Origin: Ricinus communis
Lineage: Eukaryota; Streptophyta; Magnoliopsida; Malpighiales; Euphorbiaceae
DNA: 64,000 nt
Direction: 5' to 3'
Assembly (NCBI RefSeq): GCF_019578655.1
Contig: NC_063259.1
Location: 21,501,277 to 21,565,276, forward strand
The notes below the pieces were generated by a model that was not told where the DNA came from, ran no database searches, and saw only the letters and a list, made by a program, of their open reading frames with translations. Position numbers and translations under genes: made by a program. This document shows, in pieces, positions 11,744 to 24,100 of this stretch (position 1 is its first letter; every line of letters starts with the position of its first letter).

Positions 11744-13990
11744 TTTAATACCACTCCTAAACCCTAATCATGGCATGTATAATATATTGTGCCATAATTA
11801 GTAGCAAAGATATCAAGATTTTGCCTCACATGAGAGCTGGGATTCTCTGCCCTCTCTCTATCTCACTCAGATTTATAAATTTATATAATATTTTGTCTAC
11901 CTTTACACCTCCTATCATGCATGGACCCCAAATACCACCTCCCAAAACACACACCAAGTGAGAGTGAGAGTGAGAGTGAGAGAGAGAGATGTAAAATGGA
12001 AGCAAAGCAAAGACATTTACACAACTCTTAGAGTGAGAAATGTGCATGGTGGGGTCTTTTTCTTTCTTTTTTTTTAAATAATAATAATAAAAAAATAAAT
12101 AAAAATTAGAAAAAATAAATAAATATATATATATAGAAAAGAAAAGAAGAGAAATAATTTGAGAGAGTCTCTAAAACACAACACAACATAACACTCTTTT
12201 GGTGCATGGCAAAAAATGGGGTCTCCCAATAACTCATTTGGGTCCCTCAGGAAATTTTGTGGGATGGAAAAGAGACTCACTTTCACTTCTCTATCTCATA
12301 AGTTTGTATCCCTTTTCTTTTCTTTTCTTTTCTTTGTTTTGTTAAATTTTGCAAAATCACGCAATGTGATAATATGGGAAACATCTCTAAGTGGGCATGT
12401 CCCATTTGTGGGGTTTTACTGTCCCAAAACAAAATAAATAAATAAACCCTCTTTTTATTTATTTTATCTATTTCAGTTTCCCTCCTTGAATCAGTTTAAT
12501 TTTGGTGTAGATTTTTTAATTTTTATAATTCAACGAACGAGTTAAAAATTCAATAAATAAACTCTTATTATGAGTTTTTTATTTTGATAAATTGACGTGC
12601 GAATTTAAATATTTTAAGCATTTAAAATACAACCCAATTAGAATAAAAAGATAATATCTTTAAGTATAATAAAAAATTTAAAATAAAAGACTTCGTAATT
12701 AATATATAATTCAATTACAATTACACATTTAATTAGAATAATAAATAAAATAAAGGAGTAAAGTTGCAATTTATTGTGCTGATAAACACTTGTTTTAAGT
12801 TTTCAATTTGCTAAAATTGATTAGAAACGTCATAGACGTGAAGTATTAAATTTTGAGTATTAATTATTCATGTAAAATCTTTAAATGAATATTTATTAAT
12901 TACAAATCATAATTAAGTATTAAAATTCTAATCTTATTCTACATATGAGTTAATGGTTCATCCCAATTAAAGACAAGAGATCTAACTTAAAAATTTACCC
13001 TTTTGAATTATTATTATTATTATTATATATAATTAAATTATTTATTTTTCTCAATATTATTTTATTTTATTTATTCTTTATATATAACTCTTTTAAGTTA
13101 TAAATATAAAAGATTAATTCATGAGTTTATAATACATATAATAAGACACATACATCACCACTTATATTAGAAAAGTAAAAGTAATAACTTATAGACTAAT
13201 AGCTAGTTTTATCATTATACTACAGAAAAAGAAAAAAATAAATCAGCCACTGACTGTAATTTATTAAACCTAATAGTATAAAATGAATAATTTTTTTAGA
13301 AGTATTAAACCAAAATGGCTTCAGGTCTTTAGTGATACATGAAATAGAGAACATTAAAAAATTTATATACTAATCGCTCGAATATTATAAAATCATAATA
13401 AAGAATGAAAGAAATCACTAAATTAGAAATTTCAAAGCATTATTTTTTTTTCTTTTTGCAATTAACCCTCATTTTAAAAATGTATCTTAATGCAGTGAAA
13501 TATATATATATATATCAAAAGAAATTCTGCTTTAATTATAATTTATTTACAAAATGAAACATGATTTTTATGAGCAGTGATTCAATAAATTAACCTGTCC
13601 GTCTATAAATAACTCTAAAATTAAGAGAAAGGGGTGACTAAGTGTACTTTAATTTTCCAATTTTGAAGGTACCAACAAGTTTATTTATTTATTTATTTTT
13701 CCTTAAGAACAAAAGGAAGAGAGGGTAGTTATCATGCATGTACATAGATATAGGACGAGGGACAAGAAGACACCAAGAGAGAGTGTGTGTAGGCATTGAC
13801 TCCTCTTCTCTTGAGAGCCTCCCATCATAAGCCCATTAATGATAAGTGTGTGTATATATATTTATATTTATATGCACACATACAAGGATAAAAGCATATA
13901 TGTGTGTAGCTAGAGAAATAGAAAGAGATGATGAGGGAGAAAAGCAATTGACTTTTAGATTTCATAAGGTTGACATTTGCCCATAAAGTG
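11448..13990. other. Intergenic, simple-repeat rich, no supported gene
   Basis: Contains (AT)n, (GAGTGA)n at about 11958-11988, (TTTTC)n at about 12313-12335, (TAT)n at about 13010-13025 and (TTTA)n at about 13680-13700. No open frame here resembles a known protein. The stretch is probably transcriptionally inert or a far-upstream region. Confidence 0.45.
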
Positions 13991-13997
13991 TTTTTGT

Positions 13998-14057
13998 ATA
14001 TATAGCTTTATAAAGCATCCAAAGCTTCAATACACAACCTCATTCTTTCAAAGTTGC

Positions 14058-14090
<33 letters not shown>

Positions 14091-14241
14091 CCTTATGAGT
14101 GAAGGGATGGAGCTAGGTGGGAAACACTCTCAATTGCCACCAAAGAAGTGGTTGGTTGGTACTCTTGCACCTCATATAACCTGCAAAATCTATATACTTT
14201 TTCTAGGGTTCTTACCAAGTTTTTTGAGATTTCAAATTTAA
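13998..14241 (+). other. Weak candidate transcription unit with 48-codon ORF
   Basis: A TATATATAG box lies at about 13998-14006. It is followed by a pyrimidine-rich leader with (CT)14 at 14058-14085 and an ATG at 14095. That ATG opens a 48-codon frame ending TAA at 14239-14241. The N-terminal half reads as a plausible small polar peptide (GGKHSQLPPKKW). The C-terminal half is hydrophobic and could be unspliced intron. No family is recognised. The unit could equally be a non-coding transcript or chance. Confidence 0.2.
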
Positions 14242-15216
14242 CTACTTTATACTCTTAATAACAATAATATTAATATATAAGATTTTGCCTTTCAACGATG
14301 AAATTCTTTTTTTTATAAAATGAAGTTTCGACAGAAAGGATTAAATCCTAACTGAGTTGTGTAACAAACAATACATTAAAACCCTAGTTAAGAATCTACA
14401 ATATATATGTAATACATAAAACACCAAATATAAAGAGGCAATTGGCATGTGGATAGCTAAAAAGTTTATGGAGAAAGCTCAGCTCATGATGACCCTGCAC
14501 ATGTTATTTAAAACACATTTTTAATTCAATTATTTGATGAGAATTCTTTAATATAATTTAATCCGATGTTTATTTTTAAATAGCAGTCTCATTTTATTAC
14601 TAGACTAAGATATAGAGAGATGAGAGGGAGCAGACTTGCCTCCAACTCTATCGCCTGAAAGCTTAGCCACTACCAGAACACAAAGTGTCTTACAGCTCTT
14701 TCTTTCTATCACTCTTTGCCATTTCTTGAATTACAATCACCAAATTTTATTGGCTCAAAGCTTCTTTAAGATTCATGTGTCTACCAAATGCATTAATTGC
14801 CCACTTTGGTATTATCATTATTAATTCATAAAATCATTTGAATCAACCCATCAACTACTCTTTGGACAATAAAAAGAAGCCATTGTTTTTAGCAAATATA
14901 TATATATTTACTTAATTTTAGTATATATTTCTATTTATACATCAAATCGATAAATATTAATATATATTTAATAATTTTAAATAATAAAAGATATATTAAT
15001 TATTTAATTTTAAAATATAAAATACTTATATATACGTATCACTTTTCTATTTATTATGGTGTAGAAACACTTCAATCTATATAAAAAATTTATATATATA
15101 GAGAGAGAGATTAATTAATTATACTAATGCTATCTCTTTAGTTATTTTAAAAGACATATTTTTATTATTAATTTATATTTTTCTAATAAATTAATTATAT
15201 TTTTATTTGAGAGATA
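14242..15216. other. Intergenic AT-rich DNA, no supported gene
   Basis: No ORF, RNA gene or clear repeat. Short (TA)n runs lie near 14898 and 15090. Confidence 0.45.
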
Positions 15217-15827
15217 CTAGTTATTTATCCGTGCTTTTTACAATCATTATTTGTTATTTCGGTTATAAAACTAAATTGGTAAATATAATTTAATAAATTT
15301 TTTTATTTTTAATATTACTTTATAATATTTTTTTATAAAATAACAAACTAACTATATTTAAATATCCTTTTCATTCTTTTAAAATCTTATTATCAATAAT
15401 GTAAAAATTAGTTAAAATTATTTATTAATTAATTTTAGTATTATATAAATTAATACTATAATTAATATTATTATTTTTAGATTTTATAATTAAAAAATTA
15501 GTTTATTGTTAAAAATATAATATTATAAATATAATTTAAGATGTTATTTTTTAAAATAAGAATTATCTAATTAAAAAACTAACTTATTAGTTAATATAAT
15601 ATTAAAATGTAATTTATATACTAATTTTTTATAATTAGAGTAAGTGTTTAATTAAGATTGTAACTTATTAATCAATAAATTATTATAAAAAACTATAAAA
15701 TTACATGTAAACTTAAATCCTATATATCAAAAATAATACATATGTCAAAATAAAAATCATATACGTGTCAAAAGTTAAGCACATATATCAAAAAAAAATT
15801 TAAATTTTAAAATCAATATATATAAGA
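15217..15827 (-). mobile_element. Non-autonomous Helitron-like element, copy A
   Basis: Read on the minus strand, the element starts TCTTATATATATTG after an A. It ends GCACGGATAAATAACTAG before a T, so the boundaries are A|TC and CTAG|T, the Helitron insertion signature. Several interior blocks recur in the same order in copy B at 32860-33624: a TTTGACAC block, then GTAATTTTATAGTTTTTT, then TTAATTAAACAC followed by CTCTAAT. The 3' hairpin expected before CTAG is decayed here. There is no Rep/helicase ORF, so it is non-autonomous. Confidence 0.6.
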
Positions 15828-17537
15828 TTAATGAATTATTATTGTTTAATTATAGAGCGCCATACTTTAAACTAGTCATTCAATTAAAATATAAGGTAAA
15901 AAAGCTGAAGATAAATGAAGAAGAGTATGACATATAATCAACATAAGAAAAGGGGTTTTTAAACTCCTAATACTTTATTTTGTACTTGATTTATTGGGCC
16001 TTTATATTTTAATTTTATGACATTAGGCTCTCACATGTTTTATTTTGTTTCGATTTTGCCCTTTATTTTATTCTTTTTGTTGTTGAAAAATAAACCAAAG
16101 GAGAATACTGTCAGATTATCATTCATAAGCAAACCAATTCCCTGCCCATTTCTTCTTATTTCTATTTTTAACCAGACATTGATCATCTGGACCCCAAGAA
16201 TCCTGTAACTGTCCTTTTAAGAAAAAAAAGATTAAGAGAAAAAAAAAAAGATTTAAGTGTATTTTTTTAAAATATTTTTAATGTCGGTGATTCTAATTTG
16301 TAAAATTACTATATTTTTTAAATTGGTATATTCTATCATCTATAAACTGAATCAAAAAATCTCGATACGGTAATTTTTGAAGTGGATTAATATAATAAGA
16401 CTACTCAATGTAAAACTTGTCCTTTTAGTTAATCGGCTTTAATCAAAGCCAGAATCCATATATTTACGGCAATAAAAATTATTTCAATATTCGTTAATAA
16501 AATTTTATTATATTTGTTTTAAGGCTCCTTTAAAATTCTCTAAATAGTCTTAACTTATTTTGATTATTTAAGAGATTTTATTTTTAAAAATAGATATGGC
16601 TAGTATATTACTAAATTAATGTATCTAAAAAAAATTCTTTCTATAAAATAAAAAATAAATTATCATATTCATTTTGTCGGATGAAGAAGTGAATTTACCA
16701 ATTTAATGGAAAAAAGGAGGGAGGGTGAGAAACGGGTCAAGCTGAAAAATATGGGTGGATCCATAAATTGGGTCAAACAAACACACCCGACCCAACTCAC
16801 CATTCCTTGTAAAGTCATAATGGCAAGGAAATCTTCTCTGTCCATCGATAAATGTCTCTCTCTCTTTCACGCCTCTCATGCATATGCGATAAACAGTTCT
16901 TCACATCACATGCATCCATCATCATCGTAATTCATACATCACATACCCACAAGGCCATCCATGGCAGCCGCAGCAGCAGTACTATTATTTTAGGACTGAG
17001 AAGTGACCCATATCCCATTAGGTGGATTTTGTGGGAGCATCGCCAAAATGCACATGTATACATGCATATGTTAGAGAAAGAGAGAGAGAGAGAAGGCAGC
17101 TACATACAGAAAAAGAAACCAAGAAAAGAAAAAAAAAGGCTACCAAAGTAGCAGAAAAGAGAGCAGTGAGTGACTAGTGAGAACTGTTCTGATATTTCAT
17201 TTCTTTTTTAATTCTTACAATAAAGAAAGAAAGAGAGAGACCGAGTGAGTGAAAAAAAAAAAAAATAGCCTTAAACCCATTCGTCCAAAAAACGTCTCTG
17301 ATATTTTGTCAGGTTAAAGATGTCAAAACCCATCTGCCATCTCTGCCTCTCATTTATTCTCTCAAATTTTTTAATTTTTTTCTTTGTTTATTGTATTTAT
17401 TAGATTTACAGAGGAAACGCCATAATAACAAATTAAAAAGCTTAATTCTTCCAACAGTAATAATAAATTAATAGGGCTTTTCATTTATCATTGGCTGTTG
17501 TGTTTGTTTCTGATTGCTTTCTAATGCCATTTATTTT
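15828..17537. other. Upstream region of the HD-ZIP III gene
   Basis: No gene is supported. The stretch is AT-rich to about 16690, then turns GA/CT-rich with several short open frames that carry no family signal. This is probably the proximal promoter and regulatory DNA of the gene starting near 17.57 kb. Confidence 0.4.
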
Positions 17538-17538
17538 T

Positions 17539-17547
17539 TATATAAAA
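17539..17547 (+). promoter_or_regulatory. Candidate TATA box of the HD-ZIP III gene
   Basis: The TATATAAAA word lies about 590 bp before the start codon. A CT-rich leader follows, as is common in plant 5' UTRs. The resulting long leader (about 560 nt) is typical of HD-ZIP III genes. The transcription start is inferred. Confidence 0.4.
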
Positions 17548-17696
17548 GAACTCTTTTCTTTCTGTGGGTTGGTTTTGTATTTTGTTTTTATTTTCTCTCT
17601 CTGTGTCTGTTTGTGTAATAAGAATTAAGAATCTCGAGATTGGCGTCTAAGATAGAGACCACTACACTATTCAAAGCTCTCTTCTTTTATAAACTA

Positions 17697-17714
17697 ATGG
17701 ACTTGGGTTTTTGA
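17697..17714 (+). promoter_or_regulatory. Upstream ORF 1 (5 codons)
   Basis: A minimal ATG-to-TGA frame in the predicted HD-ZIP III leader. It is not in frame with the main CDS. It matters only if the inferred transcription start is upstream of it. Confidence 0.35.
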
Positions 17715-17841
17715 AATATACAGAAAGCAAAAGAGAAAGAGAGAGAGCAAAGTCACTGTGGAAGCAAATAGATAAAGAGAGTAAGTGATTACAGAAAAAA
17801 AAAAAAACCCAACCCAAACCAAATCAGCCACTATCAATCTG

Positions 17842-17964
17842 ATGAAGGAGAGAGGTGGCTCTCTTGGAGGAGAGAGCCTACCTGATACCACCACCACCAC
17901 TACAACAACCACTAACAGCAAAGAAGAAGATAATCAAGAACCAAACCAAACTCTACAAAACTAA
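17842..17964 (+). promoter_or_regulatory. Upstream ORF 2 (40 codons) in HD-ZIP III leader
   Basis: An ATG at 17842 opens a 40-codon frame ending TAA at 17962-17964, about 170 nt before the main start. The start context is GAT-ATG-A (G at -3). The peptide has a run of nine Thr in the middle and an acidic tail. A translated uORF of this size would be expected to dampen main-ORF translation. Whether the sequence is conserved cannot be judged here. Confidence 0.5.
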
Positions 17965-18138
17965 AAAGAAGAAAAAAGATTCTTTCTTTCTTCCTGTCTT
18001 AGAAGTCAAAATCATCTGTCTGGGTTTTTGTTTTGTCTTTCTTTGTTGTTGATCAAGTAAGCACCCTAAAGAACTATCTGGGTCTGTGTTGTTTCTTTGA
18101 AAGTTTCAATCTTTAAGGTGTTTCTTTTGTTCATGTAT

Positions 18139-21100
18139 ATGGCCCTTTCTATGCACAATATTAAGGAGGCAAATAGCAACAAGCAAATGGACTCAAGTAA
18201 GTATGTGAGGTATACACCTGAGCAAGTTGAGGCATTGGAGAGGGTTTATACAGAATGCCCAAAGCCTAGTTCTTTGAGAAGGCAACAGCTCATTAGAGAG
18301 TGTCCAATTCTCTCCAACATTGAGCCCAAACAGATCAAAGTCTGGTTTCAGAACCGCAGGTAAATACACTCCTTTGTGAATCTTCAGAAAGCAATCGTGC
18401 AAATCTCTCTCTCTCTCTGTCTGTCTTCTCTGTATAAGTTCCACCTCCTTTTTTATGGTTTAATAAAATGGGAATTTGTTTTTTTCTTTCATTTATAATT
18501 TTTAGTTCTGTATGTACCATCTAATGCCTTTTTTAGGTACCATTTTATTTTGCGGTTTATATTTGAAGGAAATGAGGAATAATGAGATTTGGTTTTCATT
18601 TTTTCTCCCTGCACTTTGCAGATGTTGATTTTTTTTTTCTTTTTGTTGATATTATTTTATTAGTCAAATCAGTTCCTTTCCAAAACAAGCGAGCAGCTGC
18701 GTTTTGAATTAGATGAAAATTTAGTACCTACTTTCTTTGCAAAAATAAAGATGTTCTATTGCTAGTTTTGGAAGATTATTGTGGCCATGTTACTTAAAAT
18801 TTGTTCTTCCTTTGTGTTTATCCGTTTGGAAAATAAAGTAGAATCTTGAAATGAAAAAGTCAGTGCCTTTCTTTGTTTACTATACCTTGTCTATCTTTCT
18901 TGAGGGTTTCTAACTTTATTCTCTGGTGTTATACTTTTTAGTTAAAATGGTATAACCTCATGTATTTGCTGAGAATAAACTCTGAAATGTTGTTTTCTTC
19001 TGAAGAATAATGAGTTGTTTTTCCGTAACTTTTCTTCTATTCTACTTTTCTTCAAGTCTTTGAAGGAATTTGTTTTTTTTAGTGAATGGCTTGTGTAATG
19101 TATTTGTTACTTTATTTACTTATGGATGTTTCGTTGAATGGTTTTTTATTTGTTTCTGTATTTTCAGTATCTTTAAATTTTAATCTAAGATACCTATAGC
19201 TACTCATTTACCTTTTGATGGCTATGTTCTTTTGCTTTATTGGACTTTCTGTTAATCATTTTAGGAGTTCTTATAGTTATGTTTCTGATGTTATACTGCA
19301 ATTTCATTTTTTTTCTCCTAAATATTTATTTTGACTTATAAATTATGATGGCTGCGCTCACTTAAAATAATATGACTAATTTGATCTTCCTGCATCGTTA
19401 ATTTAACTGATTTTCTTCTGTTCTGTTCTCTCATTTTTTTTTTTCAAATTAATAAAAGGAGGAGCATTTTTATTCTCTTGCTGTTAAAATATTTACTAAC
19501 GTATTCTGGTTACTGAGGTCAGGATATTATTTCCCTCTTTTTTTTTTATATATTATTTCAGGCATCTTTCTTAAGTTACATGATAAAAAAAGGGGTTTAT
19601 TATGTGAAGAAAAGAAAAATTAAAGAAATACTATCTTAATCTTGACATTGCTGTTTTTGTTTTTTCAATCCTCTTTTTTAACTTTTCCGTTATGCAACTA
19701 AATGTGAGTTTCAACTGCGAAACACATGGCTTGAAGGTTGCAGTGATATTTATCTCATAGTATTGCTGAAATTAATTTGTTTTCAAATGTCATGTTGTGC
19801 CATTGAGTTGCTTTCTACTTTATTCTTTCTCTCTCACTCTCTCTCTATGTTTAGTATTATATTATTCTGGACTGATTTTACTTGCATTCAAGTCATAAAT
19901 GCTCTATTCTCGTCACCTGTACTTTTTAGGATGTGAAGTTGGCCTGATGTCTGCTAGTGCCTGCATTTATTTTATTGTCTTCTGTTTGGTGCATGTTCTT
20001 TGGGAAGTGAAATTTGGTGAAATAATGATACTTGACCAGTTGGACCCTGATTTTTGACTCATTCTTTCGTTTCAGATGCCGTGAAAAGCAGAGGAAAGAA
20101 GCTTCACGACTCCAGACTGTGAATAGAAAGCTGACTGCCATGAACAAGCTGTTGATGGAAGAGAATGACCGGTTACAGAAGCAGGTCTCACATTTGGTGT
20201 ATGAGAATGGATACATGCGCCAACAATTGCAGACCGTAAGCTCATTCACACTTGTCAACTAGCTATATTATTTAGGTTTTATATGTTCTTCGTTCAAGAA
20301 ATATTCTCATTCACCTTCCATACTCACTATCACTGTGCATGATCTTCATCCAACTTTTTGATTCAATTAGTTATCCATGTTTTTCTTGCTATTGTAAACT
20401 CGCAATATATTGAGTTAACTCTTGCATTTTTCACTTACTTTTGAATATTATATGTTGATTCTGATCAGGCTTCAGCAACGACCACAGACAATAGCTGTGA
20501 GTCTGTGGTCATTAATGGTCAGCAACAACAACAGCAAAACCCAACACCTCAGCACCCACAAAGGGATGCTAACAACCCAGCTGGGTAAGTAATTACTGAA
20601 TGTTTGAGTCATTTTAGTCGACACTCTTCCATTATCTAGCTCCTAAATACTGCATTATTTGGTAGTCTTCTCGCAATAGCTGAGGAGACCCTGGCAGAGT
20701 TCCTTTCTAAAGCTACTGGGACTGCTGTCGACTGGGTCCAGATGATTGGGATGAAGGTAACTTTTCTTAAGATTCATTATGTTTATGGGTTGTATTATGG
20801 GTGTATCACTCTTGATTTCTCTCCTATGTTTATGGGTTGTATTATGGGTGTATCACTCTTGATTTCTCTCCATTTCTGATTTTTCTTATTGATAACTTTG
20901 TAGCCTGGTCCGGATTCTATTGGCATCGTTGCTGTTTCCCGCAATTGTAGTGGGGTAGCAGCACGAGCCTGCGGCCTCGTGAGTCTAGAGCCCACGAAGG
21001 TGCATTTCTTTCCTCTCTTTCTCTGTCTCTCTATTGAACCATTTGAGCATATAGTGCTTGTTCTGCTATAAATCTGATGATGAGAATGTTCCTGTAGGTT

Positions 21101-24100
21101 GCTGAAATCCTCAAAGATCGTCCATCTTGGTTTCGTGACTGTCGATGCCTTGACACGTTGAGTGTAATTCCTACAGGAAATGGGGGAACAATTGAACTCA
21201 TTTATATGCAGGTTTGTGGATTTGTAAACTTCAAAGTAGGTAGAGTTAGTATGACCTTTTAATTTGTTGCTGCATAGTATGTTCCATATTGATAGTTTTA
21301 GGCTTCTCTCTTCACCAGACTTATGCACCAACAACATTGGCCGCAGCACGCGAATTTTGGACACTGAGATACACTACAACATTGGAAGATGGCAGTCTTG
21401 TGGTATTTTTTGAATTTCCTTTTTTCCTATAATGTTTTTGTTTAATGTGTTCTAAGATGTAGAATTGGTCGTAAAACATTTTTTCTTCTAAAACTTGTGC
21501 AGATATGCGAGAGGTCATTGACTACTACTACTGGTGGTCCAACTGGGCCACCTGCTTCAAGCTTTGTAAGAGCTGAAATGCTTCCTAGTGGCTATCTAAT
21601 CCGACCTTGTGAGGGTGGTGGCTCCATCATTCATATTGTTGATCATGTTGATTTGGATGTGAGATTCAGCTCTAATACAACTGTTCCAGTTTCCTAGTAA
21701 TTTAGCTATGTTTTCTTCACTTTTCAATTTACCTTAAATGTTTGATTTTTATGTTAGGCTTGGAGCGTTCCTGAAGTTCTGAGGCCACTTTATGAATCAT
21801 CCAAAATCCTTGCTCAAAAGATGACCATGGCTGTAAGAACCGTGTCTCATAATGTTGACAATTTCTTCTTATTCATGGTGAATTGTGTTTGTTTATCTTT
21901 GTATTCTAATTGTGCAGGCCTTGCGGCACATACGGCAAATTGCGCAAGAGACTAGTGGAGAGATTCAATATGGTGGGGGTCGCCAGCCTGCTGTTTTAAG
22001 GACATTTAGTCAGAGGCTCTGTAGGTAAAGAAAGACTGCTAACTGAGAATTGCTAAACATGTGAATGTTCAACCAGAAATCAATATTATTTTACTAAGTC
22101 AACAGATTTTCCCTGCCAGTCAAACTGTTTTTACTTGCTCAGTCTCTCGTGCTTATCCTGAAATGTAGTAGCTGGGAGTTATATTTAGTCCTTGACTTTC
22201 CAAGAATCTTTTCTGTTTTGGATCTCAGGGGTTTCAATGATGCTGTCAATGGATTTTCTGATGATGGTTGGTCACTTCTGGGTGGTGATGGTGTGGAGGA
22301 TGTGACCATTGTTATAAATTCTACTCCAAATAAATTTCTTGGGTCTCAGTATACTACATCAATGTTCCCAACTTTTGGAGGAGGGGTGCTGTGTGCAAAG
22401 GCATCAATGCTGCTGCAGGTATTTTCTGGAAAGGAAAAGGATTGTATTCTGGCTTTATCCTCTCTCTAATGTGCCCAAATATACCAAATATTCTTCTCCT
22501 TTTGTGTATAGCTTAGCCAGTTGTTAGGCTTTTCAGAACTTCATGATTGATTATGCTATAATAAAATGTCATATTCTGATAAGTACTTTTTATGTTTGTC
22601 TGCAGAATGTTCCTCCTGCTCTGCTTGTTCGTTTTCTAAGGGAACATCGTTCTGAGTGGGCTGACTATGGGGTTGATACTTACTCTGCTGCATGTCTGAA
22701 AGCTAGTCCTTATGCTGTTCCTTGTGCAAGACCTGGTGGCTTCCCTAGTAGCCAGGTCATTTTACCTCTTGCCCATACAGTGGAGCATGAGGAGGTAATG
22801 GCTTCTGAAGGAACTTGTATAATATATATATATATTGGTTTTAAATTTCTTTTTGGGTGGAAATATGCATCTTTGTTTTTCATTATTACCCTAAACAGTT
22901 GCTGCCATAAACCTTCAAATCTTGGATTTCCTGCATGTAGTTTTTGGAGGTGGTTCGGCTTGAGGGTCATGCTTTCTCCCCTGAAGATGTAGCTTTGGCA
23001 CGAGATATGTACTTGTTACAGGTTGGTATTCCCGCCATGAATGCATAGCAAAACTTTTGCTAATTATTTGTGGGAATCTTTCGCTCTGACTGTATTTTCT
23101 AATTTGGCAGCTGTGCAGTGGGGTTGATGAAAATGCTGTTGGTGCCTGTGCCCAGCTTGTCTTTGCACCTATTGATGAGTCTTTTGCTGATGATGCTCCT
23201 CTGTTGCCTTCTGGTTTCCGCGTCATTCCATTAGATCCTAAAACAGTTGCGTGACCATCTTATACTACAATCATTGAGATTCTTAAAAAATAAATCATGA
23301 CGGAGTTGAGCAAAGTTTTGCTCAGCTCAAGATAATCAAGTGTTTTCTTGACATTGTTTATAAAGAATTTAAAAATAAAAAAAGCACATAGTATTTATGA
23401 ACCCATGGCCTTCTTTAGTATTCTAGGCTTAACTTCTACCCAATTGGTGCAGTTTCATCCCATATGTTATGACTTATTTACCTTACATTTAACCAACAAA
23501 AGGTTTAGAATCATGAGATACTAAAGTACCGTTGAAATCTCATAATGATATGTATGACATTCTGGTTTAGATTTAAAATGGTTGTCACATTGGATATAGA
23601 AGTTTAAATGGTGATAAAATAACTGCGTTTTCATTGTTGTACGCCATGATTAAATGTCTTTATTTTCTCATTGTATTTGGTTTTGCTGTCTTGTATCACA
23701 GGATGGTCCTGCTCCAACTCGTACGTTAGATTTGGCCTCTACACTTGAAGTTGGTGCTGGTGGTGCACGTCCGCCTAGTGAAGTGGACACCAACAATTAT
23801 AACCTTAGATCAGTCTTGACAATTGCATTCCAATTTACTTTTGAGAACCACTTGCGGGATAATGTTGCTGCTATGGCTCGGCAGTATGTGCGCAGTGTTG
23901 TGGGTTCTGTTCAGAGGGTTGCAATGGCTATTTCCCCTTCACGGCTGAGCTCCAGTATAGGGCCAAAGTCTCTTCCTGGCTCTCCTGAGGCTCTTACTTT
24001 GGCCCGATGGATTTACCGAAGCTACAGGTATGGCGATGTTTTATATATTCAAGTTTTCCTTAGATGTAAAGAGAAAAAAAGGGACATGTTATTTAGTTGC

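Noticed and set aside
22710..23226. Minus-strand open frames inside the HD-ZIP III gene
   Set aside because: They overlap well-supported exons on the plus strand and have no independent evidence.
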